Positions 35,072-50,081 of a stretch of DNA of 64,000 nt are shown in pieces. The DNA comes from Urophycis tenuis (taxonomy: Eukaryota > Chordata > Actinopteri > Gadiformes > Phycidae), in the NCBI GenBank assembly GCA_036785325.1, contig JAXIVH010000045.1:1669969-1733968 (forward strand), in the 5' to 3' direction. A program made the translations under genes and the position numbers. The notes below the pieces were generated by a model, which did no database searches, was not told where the DNA came from, and was given only the letters and a program-made list of their open reading frames with translations. The first letter of the stretch is position 1. Each line of letters starts with the position of its first letter.

Positions 35072-35372
35072 ATTTTATTTATAACGCACTTTACATCAAG
35101 TTAATGACCTCAAAGTGCTACAGGATAAAACAACATTAAAGACTTTAAAACTAGTAGAGTAAACATTAAAATAGCAGTTTTTGCATTGTGACACGTTGTT
35201 CTGTCGTTTTGAGTCGTTCGTTTGGCATTTCTGATTGGCCACCTGTTGCTCGAAGTGTTCGTGACACCCTTCACCGGCTGTTTTTATCATTGGTGTAAAC
35301 ACAATTATTTTCACAAACGAGGAGGAGAAAATAGCCGTTTTCCAGAATACCCTGCTATGTGTAAACGTGGTC
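34861..35372. mobile_element. MITE with TTA target duplication
   Basis: Left end GGTCCCGTTTACATG, right end GTGTAAACGTGGTC, flanked by TTA (34858-34860 and 35373-35375). It contains an AATAAT microsatellite (35035-35070) and an ATTTTATTTATAACGCAC block that may be yet another repeat. PIF/Harbinger type by duplication. Confidence 0.65.
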
Positions 35373-35815
35373 TTATTGTGCAGCATATTTGTGTTAAGCG
35401 AGAACATAATTGAACAATTGTTGTGATGCGTTATACTGTTGTTGTAGGCCTACACCTTTTCATGCGAAGTGAAGAGATTTACATTTACATTTAGGGCATT
35501 TAGGAGATGCTTTTATCCAAAGAATACATTTGTCATAAGAAGGTGAAACATTTCATTGCTGCTAATACAGTAAGAGAGATGTTCTACATGGTTCAACGAG
35601 GATGTGGAGCGCAACTTATCTGACAACTAACCTAACTCTTTGAAGTCATTGATCAATTAAATACTTTTTTAGCCAGTTTGGGGCATCGATATGAAGACTT
35701 TCCCCAATAACCCCAGAAATCGACGTGCTCCAACTCTGCGTGTGGTGTCAGGGTATTTTTTTAATATAATTAGATTTAAAAAATGATATTAATAATAATC
35801 ATAATGAAAAAATAA
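35373..35815. other. unassigned, with a SINE 3'-end-like trace
   Basis: AGGGCATTTAGGAGATGCTT near 35493 resembles the conserved 3' end of the SINE at 50082-50249. Otherwise no gene or repeat was recognised. Confidence 0.4.
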
Positions 35816-35923
35816 AGATTCAAGATTCAAAGTGTTTATTGTCATGCACAGCAGGGAAAACAAGTTTCTCTGTGCAATGAAATTCTTTCATTGCTGTCTA
35901 GACTGATGCCGGGTCAAATACAT

Positions 35924-35994
<71 letters not shown>

Positions 35995-36486
35995 CAGTGG
36001 GGAACCCTCAGGGCCTTCTACGCCTTCAGAGAAGGCCTAACAAAATTCTGGACCAAAAATTATTAAATAAGAAATAATTATTATTATTTTTTTAATTTCT
36101 ATCTTATTTAATTTAATACAATACATTTAATAAATTTTCTCTCATCTATGTTCTAAAATTAAGTTTACTGTCAAATTCACATCAGCAATGAAATGGTTAC
36201 GGTCCCTAAAACATGTTATCCAATCAGAATCGTCCGTCTCTATCAAGGCCTTCACAAATCCTGCACAATTTGGCCACTGTGTTTTGGTTTGGAGAGTGAG
36301 GGGCAGATTGACCAATCACGGTTTGATTTCAAGTGGGCGGGACAAAAAAGAAGAAGATCGTAAGCCTTCACAAAGTCCTAACAGAGTGGTTGAGTCTCAA
36401 CCGTTCTCACCACTCTGCTACCTTGTCACAGAGGTAAATCTTGGCAGAGTGGTGAAAGTGGTTGAGAGATTGAGATTGAGAGTTAA

Positions 36487-36869
36487 ATGGCGTCAGAGGG
36501 GAATTACGTTGTGGCTAGCTAGCTTGATCGGATCGCCTTTTTCAAGGCGTCCTTTCACAGAAAAACTTCAAATAATAAAAAAACGGAAGACCAACTCCAG
36601 AACTGGAATTAAAAGAAAAGGTTAAGAAAGTGGAAAGGCATTTCAAGACCGAAAATTATCAGCGATATCCATGGATGGCGGGCTGCAATAAAACAAACAG
36701 GCTGTACTGCCGGAGTTGTTTGCTTTTTACAACTGAAAAGTCATCCACCTGGGTCAGCGGCGGATTTGTCAGCCTTACAAATCTGACAAAGTCAGCCCAC
36801 CGACATCAAGGTTCTGCGGCACACCTGCAAGCGACGGTCAGTTTGAAAACCTTTGGGGTGATGAAATGA
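36487..36869 (+). pseudogene. hAT transposase N-terminus with TTF/MYM-type zinc finger
   Basis: ATG 36487 gives MASEGNYVVAS and then a stop. A TAGC duplication (GGCTAGCTAGCTTG) shifts the frame, and the text continues as LIGSPFSRRPFTEKLQIIKK. After a further shift it gives VERHFKTENYQRYPWMAGC, YCRSCLLF and HRHQGSAAHLQA. The Cys-x2-Cys ... His-x2-His layout after RYPW is the TTF-type finger of ZMYM1-like hAT transposases. It binds transposon ends in intact relatives. Confidence 0.7.
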
Positions 36870-38485
36870 GCCTCGGTGTCCGTGTCAGCAGCGTCATGGG
36901 GTGACACTGGGGGACTTCATTTTATATTTCCAGATTTTGGCTTTAGAATATGTATGTTTATTTAATGTTGATATGTTTCTTGTTGCGGATGTTATTGATG
37001 TTATGGTCTATTTGTTCACATCCTCGTCATCGTTAATTAAAGTCGGATTGCATTTGTTTAACCCTTTCAATTCATCGTACTGTTGCTTTTTTTCCGTGAG
37101 GATTTATTTTCTCAGCGGTGATGGCTGAGGTGAAGGCCCAGCTGTAGTGCTCACGGTCAGTGGCGGTTCTAGAGATTTTGCCTTGGTGGGGCATGAGGTT
37201 CCAGCAGGGGGGCATACATTGTCGATGCAGTAGTTTATGGAAATTGCAGAAATAATTTTTACTTTACTTTTACAATCAAGTTGTCTTGTCAACTATGTGT
37301 ATGAGCCATTGTTCCATCAAGGGAAAACTGATTCAACCACCTAAACCATCTTTTCTGAAAGTATATCCCCTCAGGATGTGATCCAACATAACATGAGACA
37401 TGCCCCACCGTCCTCACTGTTATGCTACCCATACTCAATTCCTTAGGTATAGGTAATTCATGTGTCTGGGAAATCCCTCAGTCTGGGCTTGAACCATTAA
37501 GGGACAACTGATTCAACGACCTATACAATATAATTCCTGAAAGCATATACCTTAAGGATGTGACCTGACGTGGATTTTGACATGTCCCACCTGCCTCTTT
37601 ACTTTGCTGCCCATGCAGAATGCATTGTGAGTAGGGTTATGAAGTATGGCTAATACTTTTGGATCTGTACTATAAAGGAAAAAGAGATTCAACCTGATTC
37701 AAACACCTAACCATATATTTTCTGAACTGATGATGATTCCTTCAGGATGTTATTACTATCATAGAGACATGCCCCACCATCCTCATGGCTATGCTGCCCA
37801 TATATAATACACTGGGTGTGTCCCTTTGTGGCATGGTGTCCACGTATGTGTACAGTAAAATACCTTTTGAATAAACGCATATATATATCTACTAAATCAA
37901 AATGCATTTCAAGTTGATCCTAATTCTGAGTAATAAAATCAATCTTAGGCCCAATCTCAATTCTCTATCTTACCCCTTCCCCTTCCCCTTGGCCCTTCCC
38001 CTTCCCCTTCCCCTTGGCCCTTGAAACAGAGGGGTAAGGGCTACATGCCCCTATGAATTGAGACAACACTCGTTACGGTTACGTCATCATACATTGACGA
38101 CAAAATATTGACAATTTGTTATACACACTGGTTTTGAATTTCATTGATGTTCAGAAACAATGTCTTTGTTAACCAACATGTCTTTATTTACAATTATGAA
38201 TGGCTACAACATTGAACGCATGACTCACTCCCACATTTGCTTTGAAGCGTATTTTGATTTCAGAAATTTTTGCTCGTTTTTGTGCCGAAAACGTATCAGC
38301 TGCCGGGTTTTCTCCAGCGTTCCTGTGTGAAAAAGGACAATGTAAAGCACGTATCGATTTGTCTCTAGTTGTCTACACTGATATCAAACGGAATTAGCTG
38401 CTACTTAAACTCTATGCCTACTTTATTTTTGGCAACACATTGGATCAGAACAATACAATACAAGCATCAACCCACCCTTCCATAT

Positions 38486-38630
<145 letters not shown>

Positions 38631-38790
38631 GTTACATCTCATCCCACCAGCCCTCTTATACTATTCACACTTCATGCCAGTCAAACATTTGTAATTCTCA
38701 TTTTGATATTTAACATTGTCATTGTTACTGTACTTAATGTATACAGAATAATAATAAAAGTAAAACAAAATCAAATCAAACCACCCTTCC

Positions 38791-38917
<127 letters not shown>

Positions 38918-39103
38918 GATAAGAGAGAAAGTTACATTTCACATTTTTACTATTTTAAACTTCATGCCAGCAAAACATTTGCAGTTCACAATTTGAAATG
39001 TAACATTGTCTTGCATGAAAACACTAAATTTGTACTGAATAACACTAAAAGTAAAACAAAATCAAATCAAACCACCCACCCATATTTTCTCTCAGTCAGT
39101 CAA

Positions 39104-39143
<40 letters not shown>
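39104..39143. repeat. CT microsatellite
   Basis: Third, shorter CT array of the same repeated unit. Confidence 0.9.
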
Positions 39144-39145
<2 letters not shown>

Positions 39146-39457
39146 ATTTTTAGGGGAGCAGCTGCCCCTGTATGCCCCCCCATAGAACTGCCACTGCTCA
39201 CGGTTTGCCACTGATATATAGTATATAAAGTACAATAAAAACAGTGGCAGTGTATCAAAGTATTACGTGTCTAATATGTACAAAAAGTTGGATGTGCATG
39301 TGCAATGAATGCAATGGATGTTGTGCAAATGCGGGTGGGTGTGAAGGTACAGAAGGTACAGTGTCAGGGTGGTTTATGGGTTCCTGTCAACTGTTCACGA
39401 GCTCTCCTGTGGACACTGCAATGGTAGATGCTCTGCAGAGAGGGAAGTGGAGTCTTA

Positions 39458-39987
39458 AGGCTGGTTTATGCTTCTGCGTAGGGATTGCGTCGTGATCACG
39501 CAATGGCCACGCCGTTGCTCGGACGCCGTCATGAGCCCGTGTCTTCTGCGGAGGGATTGCGTGGGGTTTACGTCTCGAAATGCAATTCATTGCCACACCG
39601 GTAGAGGGACCAAAATGATCATTCTGGTCATTACATACGGATTACTAGCGAGTTAAAAAAAGTTTACAGAAATGAGGGCAAAAGTTATATATATATATAT
39701 ATGTTGTCGCCATTCAGTCGAAGCATTTATCAAGGCTGTGTTTACACCGTGGCGGTGTTTACGAGTGGAAACCGGAAAAGCGATCTCCAGCCAATGTAGT
39801 TCGCGGACCATTCACAGCCAAAGCCAACGCGTTGGGATTGCGTCGCCTCGACGCGCGTCTAGGATTTGGGGTGGTGCACGTCGAGGACGTAAAGGGTCCG
39901 TAAAGGGTCCGCAAAGGGTCCGCCGTGGGTCCGCCGTCCCCCAGCGTCGCGTCGACGCGGAAGTATAAACGAAGCATAACCCAGCCT
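39458..39987 (+). mobile_element. PIF/Harbinger-type MITE, copy 2
   Basis: Starts AGGCTGGTTTATGCTTC and ends GAAGCATAACCCAGCCT, flanked by TTA (39455-39457 and 39988-39990). Nearly the same sequence as 7085-7567 through the whole length, including AAAGGGTCCG repeats near the right end. Non-coding. Confidence 0.9.
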
Positions 39988-40355
39988 TTAGTAATCCAAT
40001 AGATACAGGTTAGTTTTAGTAAATAGATAGTAGATAGATACAGGTTCGTTTTTAAGGGTAATACACAAAAACGCACAATAAGCATAGCTTGTGCAACAGT
40101 TAATTTCCTATTGGAAATGCAGAGGTGTATAGTAACTAAGTAAATGTACTTCGTTACACTACTTAAGTATTTTTTTTGAGGATTTGTACTTTACTTGATT
40201 TTTTTTTTAAATCAGGACTTGTACTTTTACTTCACCTCATTTTACTTTGTTACTTTGACATTTGTCAAAGTAAATTTCCAAATTAAAATAGTCAAAGAAT
40301 TATCTGGAATGTACGGAGCCCCGATATGACATGATATGACGTGGGGGAAAAAAAA

Positions 40356-40575
40356 AAAAAGTAGTGGCCACGAAATAGCAATTCGTTCCCACGAAATACT
40401 AATTTGTGTCCACGAAATATTAATTCGTTCCCACGAAATAGTAATTCGTTCCCACGAAATAGGTAATTTGTGGCCACGAAATAGTCATTTGTTCCCACGA
40501 AATAGGTAATTTGTGGCCACGAAATATGAATTCGTTCCCACGAAATAGTAGCCTAATTTGTGGCCATGAAATAGG
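40356..40575 (+). repeat. left subterminal CACGAAATA array
   Basis: About ten units of GGCCACGAAATAG and GTTCCCACGAAATA alternate with AATTCGT/AATTTGT spacers, period about 21. The same units occur reversed at the right end. Such subterminal repeats are usual transposase binding sites; here that is inference. Confidence 0.85.
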
Positions 40576-40802
40576 TATAACGTGCACTGGAGAGCTGGGT
40601 GAGCAAATCGAGCGCCAGTAGAAGCCTATCCTAGTCCTGATGCCCAAGGTGAGTGTCTTTTCTTGTCTTCTTGATATGCCCTACAGTTATTTAGGCTAAT
40701 TAGGTTTGTGTTTAATACTTTATTACAACGGGTAACGTTAGCTACCGTCTCAACCGACTTACAAACTTCGTAGCCATAGGCTACTACCGCTTAGCCTACT
40801 AC

Positions 40803-40910
40803 ATGGCGTTCTGTTGTGCAATGTGCGGTGGTAAACACATCGGAGCTGCAGCCCTGCACAGACATCAGGAGGACACTTTTCAAGTAGAGCTCAGTAGCCT
40901 ACTGAGCGAG
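40803..40910 (+). CDS. candidate small exon, Cys/His motif
   Basis: The ATG at 40803 gives 36 codons, MAFCCAMCGGKHIGAAALHR and then HQEDTFQVELSS, ending at a GTATGC donor. The Cys-x2-Cys ... His-x-His spacing suggests a metal-binding finger. A donor-like AAGGTGAGT at 40649-40657 lies upstream. Joining it straight to the SAM exon would be out of frame, so an additional exon or a different gene model is needed. Weak. Confidence 0.25.
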
Positions 40911-41479
40911 GTATGCTGAGCATAAAGTCTATAAAACGAATTATTGAACAAACATTACTATTTCTGTGTGCACATTTTTGTAATTAGTCATGGTTATCGT
41001 AGTTCTTAGCTTTGCTGCTGCTGACAGCTAAGTTAACAGCAGCAGCAAACCGTCAACTGTCAAAACCCTCCCGTTATTGACGAACATGACATGAAACTAC
41101 TCCAGTTAGCTCAATCATGTTGTAACTAGGGTATCAGCTGGATTTCTTTTTTTTCATGGGCCGTTTATTGAGTTATTGACACTGCTAACGGCTAACAGCT
41201 AACCATTTCACTTTGATTTATCAAAGATTAAAGTAATTTCATGGACAGTATCAGATGCTGTTCTTCAGTAGGATGATGTTTAAATCTGCTGCATCAACTG
41301 CAGAGCTCAACAATGTGCAGCTGTCTTTAAAAAATAAATGAGAGGCAGGTTTAATATACACCCTCTGGTGCAACCTAGACACATCATCAGTGATGTAACC
41401 TGAGGTCATAGGGTGTTTCGGGTCTCTCAACATCAGACACCCTCGCCCAGGCGACCCAGCCGGGGGTGATCAGACCCCG

Positions 41480-41756
41480 GCTTGTGTCTAGGTAGCTTGT
41501 GTGGCCCACGGATCACCCCTCCTGATCCACAGCCATCTTGATGCCTTCTCAGCAGCATCAGTGATGTTCTTGATGGCTTTCTTGCTGTGCAGTCCCCTTA
41601 TTCCCAACAACTTGAGGGCCCTGCAGAGTGACTGGCCTGCGAAACCTCGGCAACCAACCTCAATGGGACTACAACGAGTCTTCCATCCGTTGCGCCGGCA
41701 TTCGCCTGCCAGCTCCTCATACTTGGCCCTCTTCCTCTCAAATGCCTCCTCCATCC
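41480..41756 (-). pseudogene. LINE C-terminal fragment in the SAM gene's first intron region
   Basis: Minus-strand text ERKRAKYEELAGECRRNGW, then IEVGCRGFAGQSLCRALKLL and ASRWLWIRRGDPW is a C-terminal module I recognise from fish reverse-transcriptase elements. It is about 90 residues, truncated on both sides. It is a later insertion upstream of the SAM exon. Confidence 0.6.
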
Positions 41757-41991
41757 GGTGAGTTGAGTGGTAAATTACATTTACACTGTATCCTACTTTA
41801 TTTATCCCTAGGAGGGAAATTCAAATCAGCCCAGTAGCTCACACGACAATGACACAAAAAAGAAAGAAAGATGGAGCAGGACTGCCAGTATTTGCACAAC
41901 AGTATTCATAGATTGAGAATCTGAAAAATCTATTAGTTTTTAAGGCTGTTAAACTATTGATTTTACTTTCCTGTGTTTTACAGGTCAACTA

Positions 41992-44170
<2,179 letters not shown>

Positions 44171-44829
44171 TCAAATTGATTGATTTATATTATTATTACA
44201 GTTGCAGTTGTTTATAGCAACCCCAGAATGTGATCCTTGAGTGGTGTTCTCAAGGAGTTTAAAATGTATTGAGCGGTTTACACAAGTTGGTAAAACTTTA
44301 GAGATGTTTACCACAATTATTTTGTAACTATCTATTGTAACTATCTATTTGTAACTAACTATCAGTAGCCAGTAGTTTGAAAGCTGTTCTTATCCTATTA
44401 CGTACAAATTACGTTTTAAAAAGATCATTAAACCATTCAAGTTTGTTACAACATGTTGATGTCTTCTCTGTTCCATTCTATACATCTTTAAGAGCCTGTA
44501 TGAGGATATTTGCACATATGCTGCATATATACATCATATATGCGCATATATGGTAATATGCTGCATATATATAGCATATAGTTATATTACACATCACTTT
44601 CTTAATGTGGTGTGATTTGTTAGGGAGGAAATAATACTTGATCAAACATTGCATTTATTTAATCTCTTCCACTGTGATTATAAACACACACAGGAAGCAT
44701 AAAGGGCATTGATGATGCAACCATCAAAATACGACTTAAGATAATTGCACAAATATGAAAAGTAATAGTAGTAAAGTGCAATATGCCATGTACTAAAGTA
44801 CTGTACATGTTTTGTATGCTTTTGTCCAC
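44171..44829. other. AT-rich gap between the two convergent transposon genes
   Basis: No coding text. The reversed AATAAA at about 44652-44657 could serve the minus-strand integrase gene. A GCATATA-rich block at 44515-44585 consists of short palindromic repeats. Confidence 0.5.
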
Positions 44830-46519
44830 TCACATTGGCCCAATATATAAATCAACAGCATGGGACATGGTAGACGGGAACTCCAAGCTTGATTCTTCCA
44901 TTATTATTGTGTACAAATCAAACAAATCCACGTCACATGGGGCTGAACTTAAAAATGTGCAGCTGTGTTTACATGCAGTCAGATCTTCAGTTAGTGGAAC
45001 AAGACAGTTTTCTGCACCCCAAAGGTGAGGGGCCATGTACATGACATCAGGTATCCCACTTGGCACGTTGGGGTTCTTGGAGGGCCTTATACGGTGAGCA
45101 TTCCAAACACCCTGGATGTCATTTAATAGCTCCTGTTGAAGGAACAAGAATGATTTAGACATAGCCTAGCTGAAACACTGTGCATTTTTAAACAGTGACC
45201 TTTGCATATACCAATGCAATAAAAGTTGATTCAATTGTGTTGTGGTGTGTCTTATTTTCACAACAGTTTAAAGAATGAATAGCTACATCACACTGTATAT
45301 TAAATAAACATAAACTCAGTGACTTAAATATGTATTTGGCCTAACATTATAAGGTAGTGCACATGTGGCACCCTGATCATTTTAATCAGTTTATTTATTT
45401 GTGTAGACAGACACACCTGATTCAGGCTAGACTAAGACAACCACCTTACGCCAGTAGGCCTAGATGGAGTAAGGTAGCAACGGGTGGTTGCTGCGGGCTC
45501 CCGTTGTCGTGGCAACAAGTCTCCGCTGAGAGGAAGTCCAGCCACAACAGAGTAGCAAAGTAGTTTCCGTCTGGGCTACAACTAAAAGTGTATGTGTCTA
45601 TCTGTTTGTGTTTTCAGACTGCTGTAAACAATAAATACAGATGGTGTAACATAGTTTCTGTGTTTCTTGCTGTGATTATAATATAGGCTATTTACCTGAA
45701 TGATTGGCATGAAACAGAACTGTGACAGAGCTTTGTCAACGAAATCCCCGGAGAAGAATCCCTCATCCTTCAGTTCTCCTAAAGCCGTGATCCATAGTTC
45801 GATTCCTTCTTTTCTCATCACTCCCCACCAGCTCTCAATTCTCTGGTTTGCAGTACTTGCCCCTGTGACATAGCTTCTCTCCGCTGCTCTATCATCCACG
45901 TCATCTCTCCGTAGATACCGTTGAATGTCTCTGACAACCACGTTCTCAGTGCCCATATCAGTCCGTACGAGCCTGGAGCAGCCCCCACAGCGCTCCATTG
46001 TCTCCACGAAGTAGGCCTACCCCCCGATGACTTTCGGGTCACTGTTGGTGCGAGCGGCCCGCAGCCACATGACTTTGCGTGAGAACCCGTCAATGCAGCC
46101 ATTAATGCATATCCCGTATGGCTTTAGTTTGTCATATGAGTCTATGTGCCACACAAAGTTAGGTCCCAGAGCAAAATATTGCCTCCTCGAGAGACGTCTG
46201 GTCCGTCGAAGTTGTGAACCAATGGGGTCCAGCAGAGAGAGGAGGATCCTGACGTCTTCTTTTCTGATACGAATTCCATGTTGTATACACTTCGTATACA
46301 TCCACCGATAACCATGATCCTTTCCAGAGCCTTGTAGTTGGTCTACAATGAAATCTATCCCGGCGTCCAAGTCGTACGCCGGTGCAGCGACCTGGCTCTT
46401 AATAGTCTGTAGAGATGCCTCTCGCTAATAATGAACCCCTGCAATGCCAGGCTTTTCAAAATGTCTTTATATGTCATTCCCAGCCTAAAATAAAACTCTA
46501 CCATACTATCCCTGTCCAT
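44830..46519 (-). pseudogene. DDE integrase-like transposase (two exons, damaged)
   Basis: ATG at 46519-46517; exon 1 46519-45696, intron 45695-45133 (GT-AG, phase 0), exon 2 45132-44830 ending in TGA; about 376 codons. The N-terminus (VEFYFRLGMTYKDILKSLAL) looks like a helix-turn-helix. Then come DHGYRWMYTKCIQHGI and the retroviral-integrase-like core WHIDSYDKLKPYGI (first Asp), VRTDMGTENVVVRDI (second Asp) and TANQRIESWWGVMR (Glu), 40 residues between second Asp and Glu. Exon 2 has VWNAHRIRPSKNPNVPSG. A one-base frameshift lies near 46385 and a TAG at 46017-46019, so this copy is inactive, but splice sites and the catalytic triad are intact. Confidence 0.8.
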
Positions 46520-46613
46520 TGTGTGACAGCGACTGTTCCTGTTTGAGAAGGTGCACTTGATTTGCTTGCCCAGCTGTCCAAGAATAATAGATAGGCTAGC
46601 CTATGTTTTATTA

Positions 46614-46742
46614 TTTCGTGCACTTTATACCTATTTCGTGGCCACAAATTAGTATTTTGTGGGAACGACTTAATATTTCGTGGCCACAAATTAGTATTTC
46701 GTGGGAACAAATTGCTATTTCGTGGCCACAACTTATTATTTT
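46614..46742 (-). repeat. right subterminal CACGAAATA array
   Basis: Units TATTTCGTGGCCAC and TATTTCGTGGGAAC, about six copies, reverse of the left array. It lies directly upstream of the integrase gene start at 46519 and could also cover its promoter. Confidence 0.85.
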
Positions 46743-47363
46743 TTTCCCCATGACATATCTGGGGCTCCGTAGGAATGTGCGGGTCCGAGAGGACGAGAAG
46801 AACCATGTACGGTACTCTCGCGAAGTTGAAGGTAAATGCGGGCCCAAAAAGCCCAAAAAGAGCACGGTTAGCTGCAGACACTTTTGAAAATGAGCTCCTG
46901 CTGAGGATGAACCGCAAGTTCAACTTCTCCACTTGAACCAGAAAGTTTGTTTGTGTGGTGTTACTGTGCCTCAGCTCATGAGGATTCCCCCAACATAGTT
47001 AAAAAGAGAAAGTGGTTCTTATGTTAAATGTTAAAGACATTGTTTATTTTTTGAGTGGTATTCTATACGTTTCATTCACCTGAAAAAGTTAAATAAAAAA
47101 CAAAGGGAGAATAATTTTGGGTTGTTTTGCTTCTTTTCATGCATACTATTAAAATGCTTGTACTTGTACTTTTACTTTTGATACTTGAGTATATTTTTTC
47201 ACAAGCTACTTTTGATACTTAAGTACATTAAATATGAGCTACTTTAAGGCTTTTACTTAAGTAATTTTTCTTTAGGTGACTTTAACTTTTACCAAAGTCA
47301 TTTTCAGGTATGGTACTTATACTTTTACTTAGTTATTTTTTTCAAGTACTTTATACACCTCTG

Positions 47364-48776
47364 TGGAAATGTAACAGTACTGTATTATTGATCGGTGCTC
47401 TACTTCGCTACTTATCATCTCCTAAAGTAGACGTTCTTCATTCGTCTGACATTTCAGCCCCAGCATCACAGTATAATATGGATTATACAATCTAAGGTAC
47501 TTCTCCCCTCCCTAGTATCTGAGTTGGTTGGGTCCATGGTTCGTCTCTTATTTAGCAGTACCGGTAACTGATGAGAGAACAGAAGCGCGACCAGTGTCAT
47601 TGATAATGGAGTTCAGAAAAAGGGCAGGAGGAGCCGAAAAGGCCAGGTTTAAAAAAGAAGGGCGCTGGAAGATGCTGCCAAATGTGCCAAAATGACTGAC
47701 CTGTTCAGAGGACAGGCACAAGTTGCAGCCGGTAAAGAGCGATGTGGATCTCATTATTAATTAGTAACATAAATAATTTAGCTATTTGCTACGTTTGCAA
47801 TGGCAACATGAGCATTTAAAACCTTAAACCAATTCATCATTAGACTAGTTTATTTTGTTAAGCCATAACGAATCACAAATATAATTTGTGAAAATTAACA
47901 TGTAAACTCCAGCATGACATGTGTAAGTTAGCCCAAGCAGTAGGACATTTGGCAACCGCCATATTTTGATATCCAATAAAAAAGGGATAATAAGAATGTT
48001 GCGCTGTTCATTTATTCAAATTCTTCCACCACTGAAAAAAGTGGGCCGGTCTGGGCCCAAAACTGAGCTGAAAATAGGTCCAACCCTGGCCCTGTCCACC
48101 GGTCTTAACCACGAGTATGTTGCGGTCCATTCACTATTAAATGTGCATCTTCTCTTTTTCGTAGCTACACTGGCCATGGTTGCTTCACCTAACCAAACAG
48201 CGCGCTCTCCAATTTGAGATTGTTGACAATGTTGAGGAGGCGTTTGTGCACCAGTCAACAGTTTGGTTGACGTACGACAGCCTATCGACTACAGCTTGTA
48301 TTGCTCTCCTCTGAACTACTGGACATAAGTTAACAGTAGGCTAGGCCTGTGGACGTATCCATGTTTTTATTTTCAATTAGGCAGAGTCGAAGGGGGGGAA
48401 GGGCTCAAAGGACCTGGACACTGATAGCCAGACTACACGGGATTCAGGGAGCACTGCCTGGACCTGTAGAACATGGTAAATCAACATTGTAAATAAAAAT
48501 CATTGTATATAGTTTTAAAATGCTTCCCTTTTTTATATGCCTGATGGTTGCCTTGTAAAGTAAATAAATCTACTTCTGGACTCAAAAGAGCAACACAGCC
48601 AAGTCGGCATCCGATTCGCAGTCTTCATTTTGTTCTCTCAGTTCACGCCATTCCTGAAAAGCTCACCCAATGTTTATTCGTGTCTGGCCTCTATGTGACT
48701 CGCCCTTTTTCATTTCTTCTGGATTGGTTCCCGTGTCTCTTTTTAGTCAGCTGATCCATGATGATTATACCAACAA
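47364..48776. other. flank with a possible hAT N-terminal trace
   Basis: Text near 47606-47700 (GGAEKARFKKE, then in another frame AAKCAKMTDLF) resembles the start of ZMYM-type hAT transposases. A second exon-like piece may lie near 48380-48475. An AATAAA occurs at about 48494. Too decayed to call a gene. Confidence 0.35.
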
Positions 48777-48838
48777 CTAATGTCAGGCGGCTTCTCTAGG
48801 CTGAGCATCAATCAATGACCTTTTCGACCTGACATTAG
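48777..48838. repeat. hairpin A (11-bp arms)
   Basis: CTAATGTCAGG at 48777-48787 and CCTGACATTAG at 48828-48838. Followed by CTTGCAATCTATAAACATAA. A related hairpin lies at 50628-50701 in the same orientation. Confidence 0.8.
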
Positions 48839-48892
48839 CTTGCAATCTATAAACATAAAAGCCTCCTTTTTACGTTTTTAAGCGTTCTTCAA

Positions 48893-49239
48893 GTTGTAAG
48901 TTTTCATGTTTATTGTCACATACTAGATAACAACGTACATCATTACCAGCAGTGGAATTCTTGTAGCTTGGGTGAATCCAACTTTGCATAATAAAAAAAA
49001 AATAAAAAAAAAAAAATAAATAAAAGAATAACCAATAGAACAATACAATAATAATAACAAATCAAATCAAATGAGTAGCAAAATAGTCGAATAAGTGGCA
49101 GAATAAAGTCTGTGGGGTAGATAAGTGGATAATAGTGAATAATGGACAATGGATAATGAATAACTACAAGCATAAGGAGATGCTCACAGAGGTATACATG
49201 TGGAAGATGCTCACGACAAGATGCTAAATACAGTATCAT
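48893..49239 (-). mobile_element. LINE 3' end fragment and A-rich tract
   Basis: GTTTATTGTCACATACTAGA, then CAACGTACATCATTACCAGC, matches 29310-29355. An A-rich tract (48990-49025) and a further untranslated-type stretch follow. Confidence 0.5.
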
Positions 49240-50081
49240 AAATGTGTCAGGTCATGGAAACTAGGGACACAAGTCTTCCCTGGGGGCATTTTGAGTTATT
49301 CACAGATTCTGAAAGTGTAGTTTCTTAGCTTTCCAATGATGTGCAACACATGGAAATCTGATAATATTTGAAGTTGTGGCCATTTGAATGTAGGCACATC
49401 ACAAAAGCTAAAACTGAGAAAAAGCCTCCTAAAGATTTGCAGTTGTCACTCTCTCTATTGGCACACCTGATTTCAAACACAGAATGTATACTTTAAAACA
49501 AACCAATACCATTATGTGAAACATGAAGAGGCTTCTCTGTGATCTCAACTAACAGATTCTGCAAAAAAAATGAAAATCACTCATTTTGAAAGAAATCACT
49601 TCTTTGTTAATTTGCGCAAATGTTGTGTTGGCGAATTGTGTCCTTGGCCCGACACAAACAACATAACATAAGGTGACTGTAAAGTGGCCAGTGTGTCTGT
49701 GCGTGTGTGTGTGTGTGTGCTGGGGTGCGGGGTGGGCGGGGGTGAGGATGGGGGTGGCAGGCGGGCGAGGGTAGTGTGTGGGATAAATGAACTCATGTCA
49801 CAATGGGAGCTGTAAAAACAAATCAACGGCTCGAACATAAAGCCTGAGCCGCCACCACAACTGAAACAAGGATTGGATTGTGACATTGTGTATTGTTTTA
49901 CAAATAATGCAGAACTGCCCACACACCAATCACAGAGAACCTAGTGCACCGCCCATTTCTTTTACAACGCCCACTTCTTTCATACCATCCACCTTCGGAG
50001 AAATTTAAGTTTTGCACAGACTAATACCTTCATCCCTCCTTGCAATTCAATATGGCAGCAGAACTGCATTAGTATCTAAAG
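49240..50081. other. no gene seen
   Basis: Unique-looking non-coding sequence with a short GT run (49703-49719). CCCACCTTCTTT-like CGCCCAC repeats occur at 49950-49990. No coding text supported. Confidence 0.4.
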
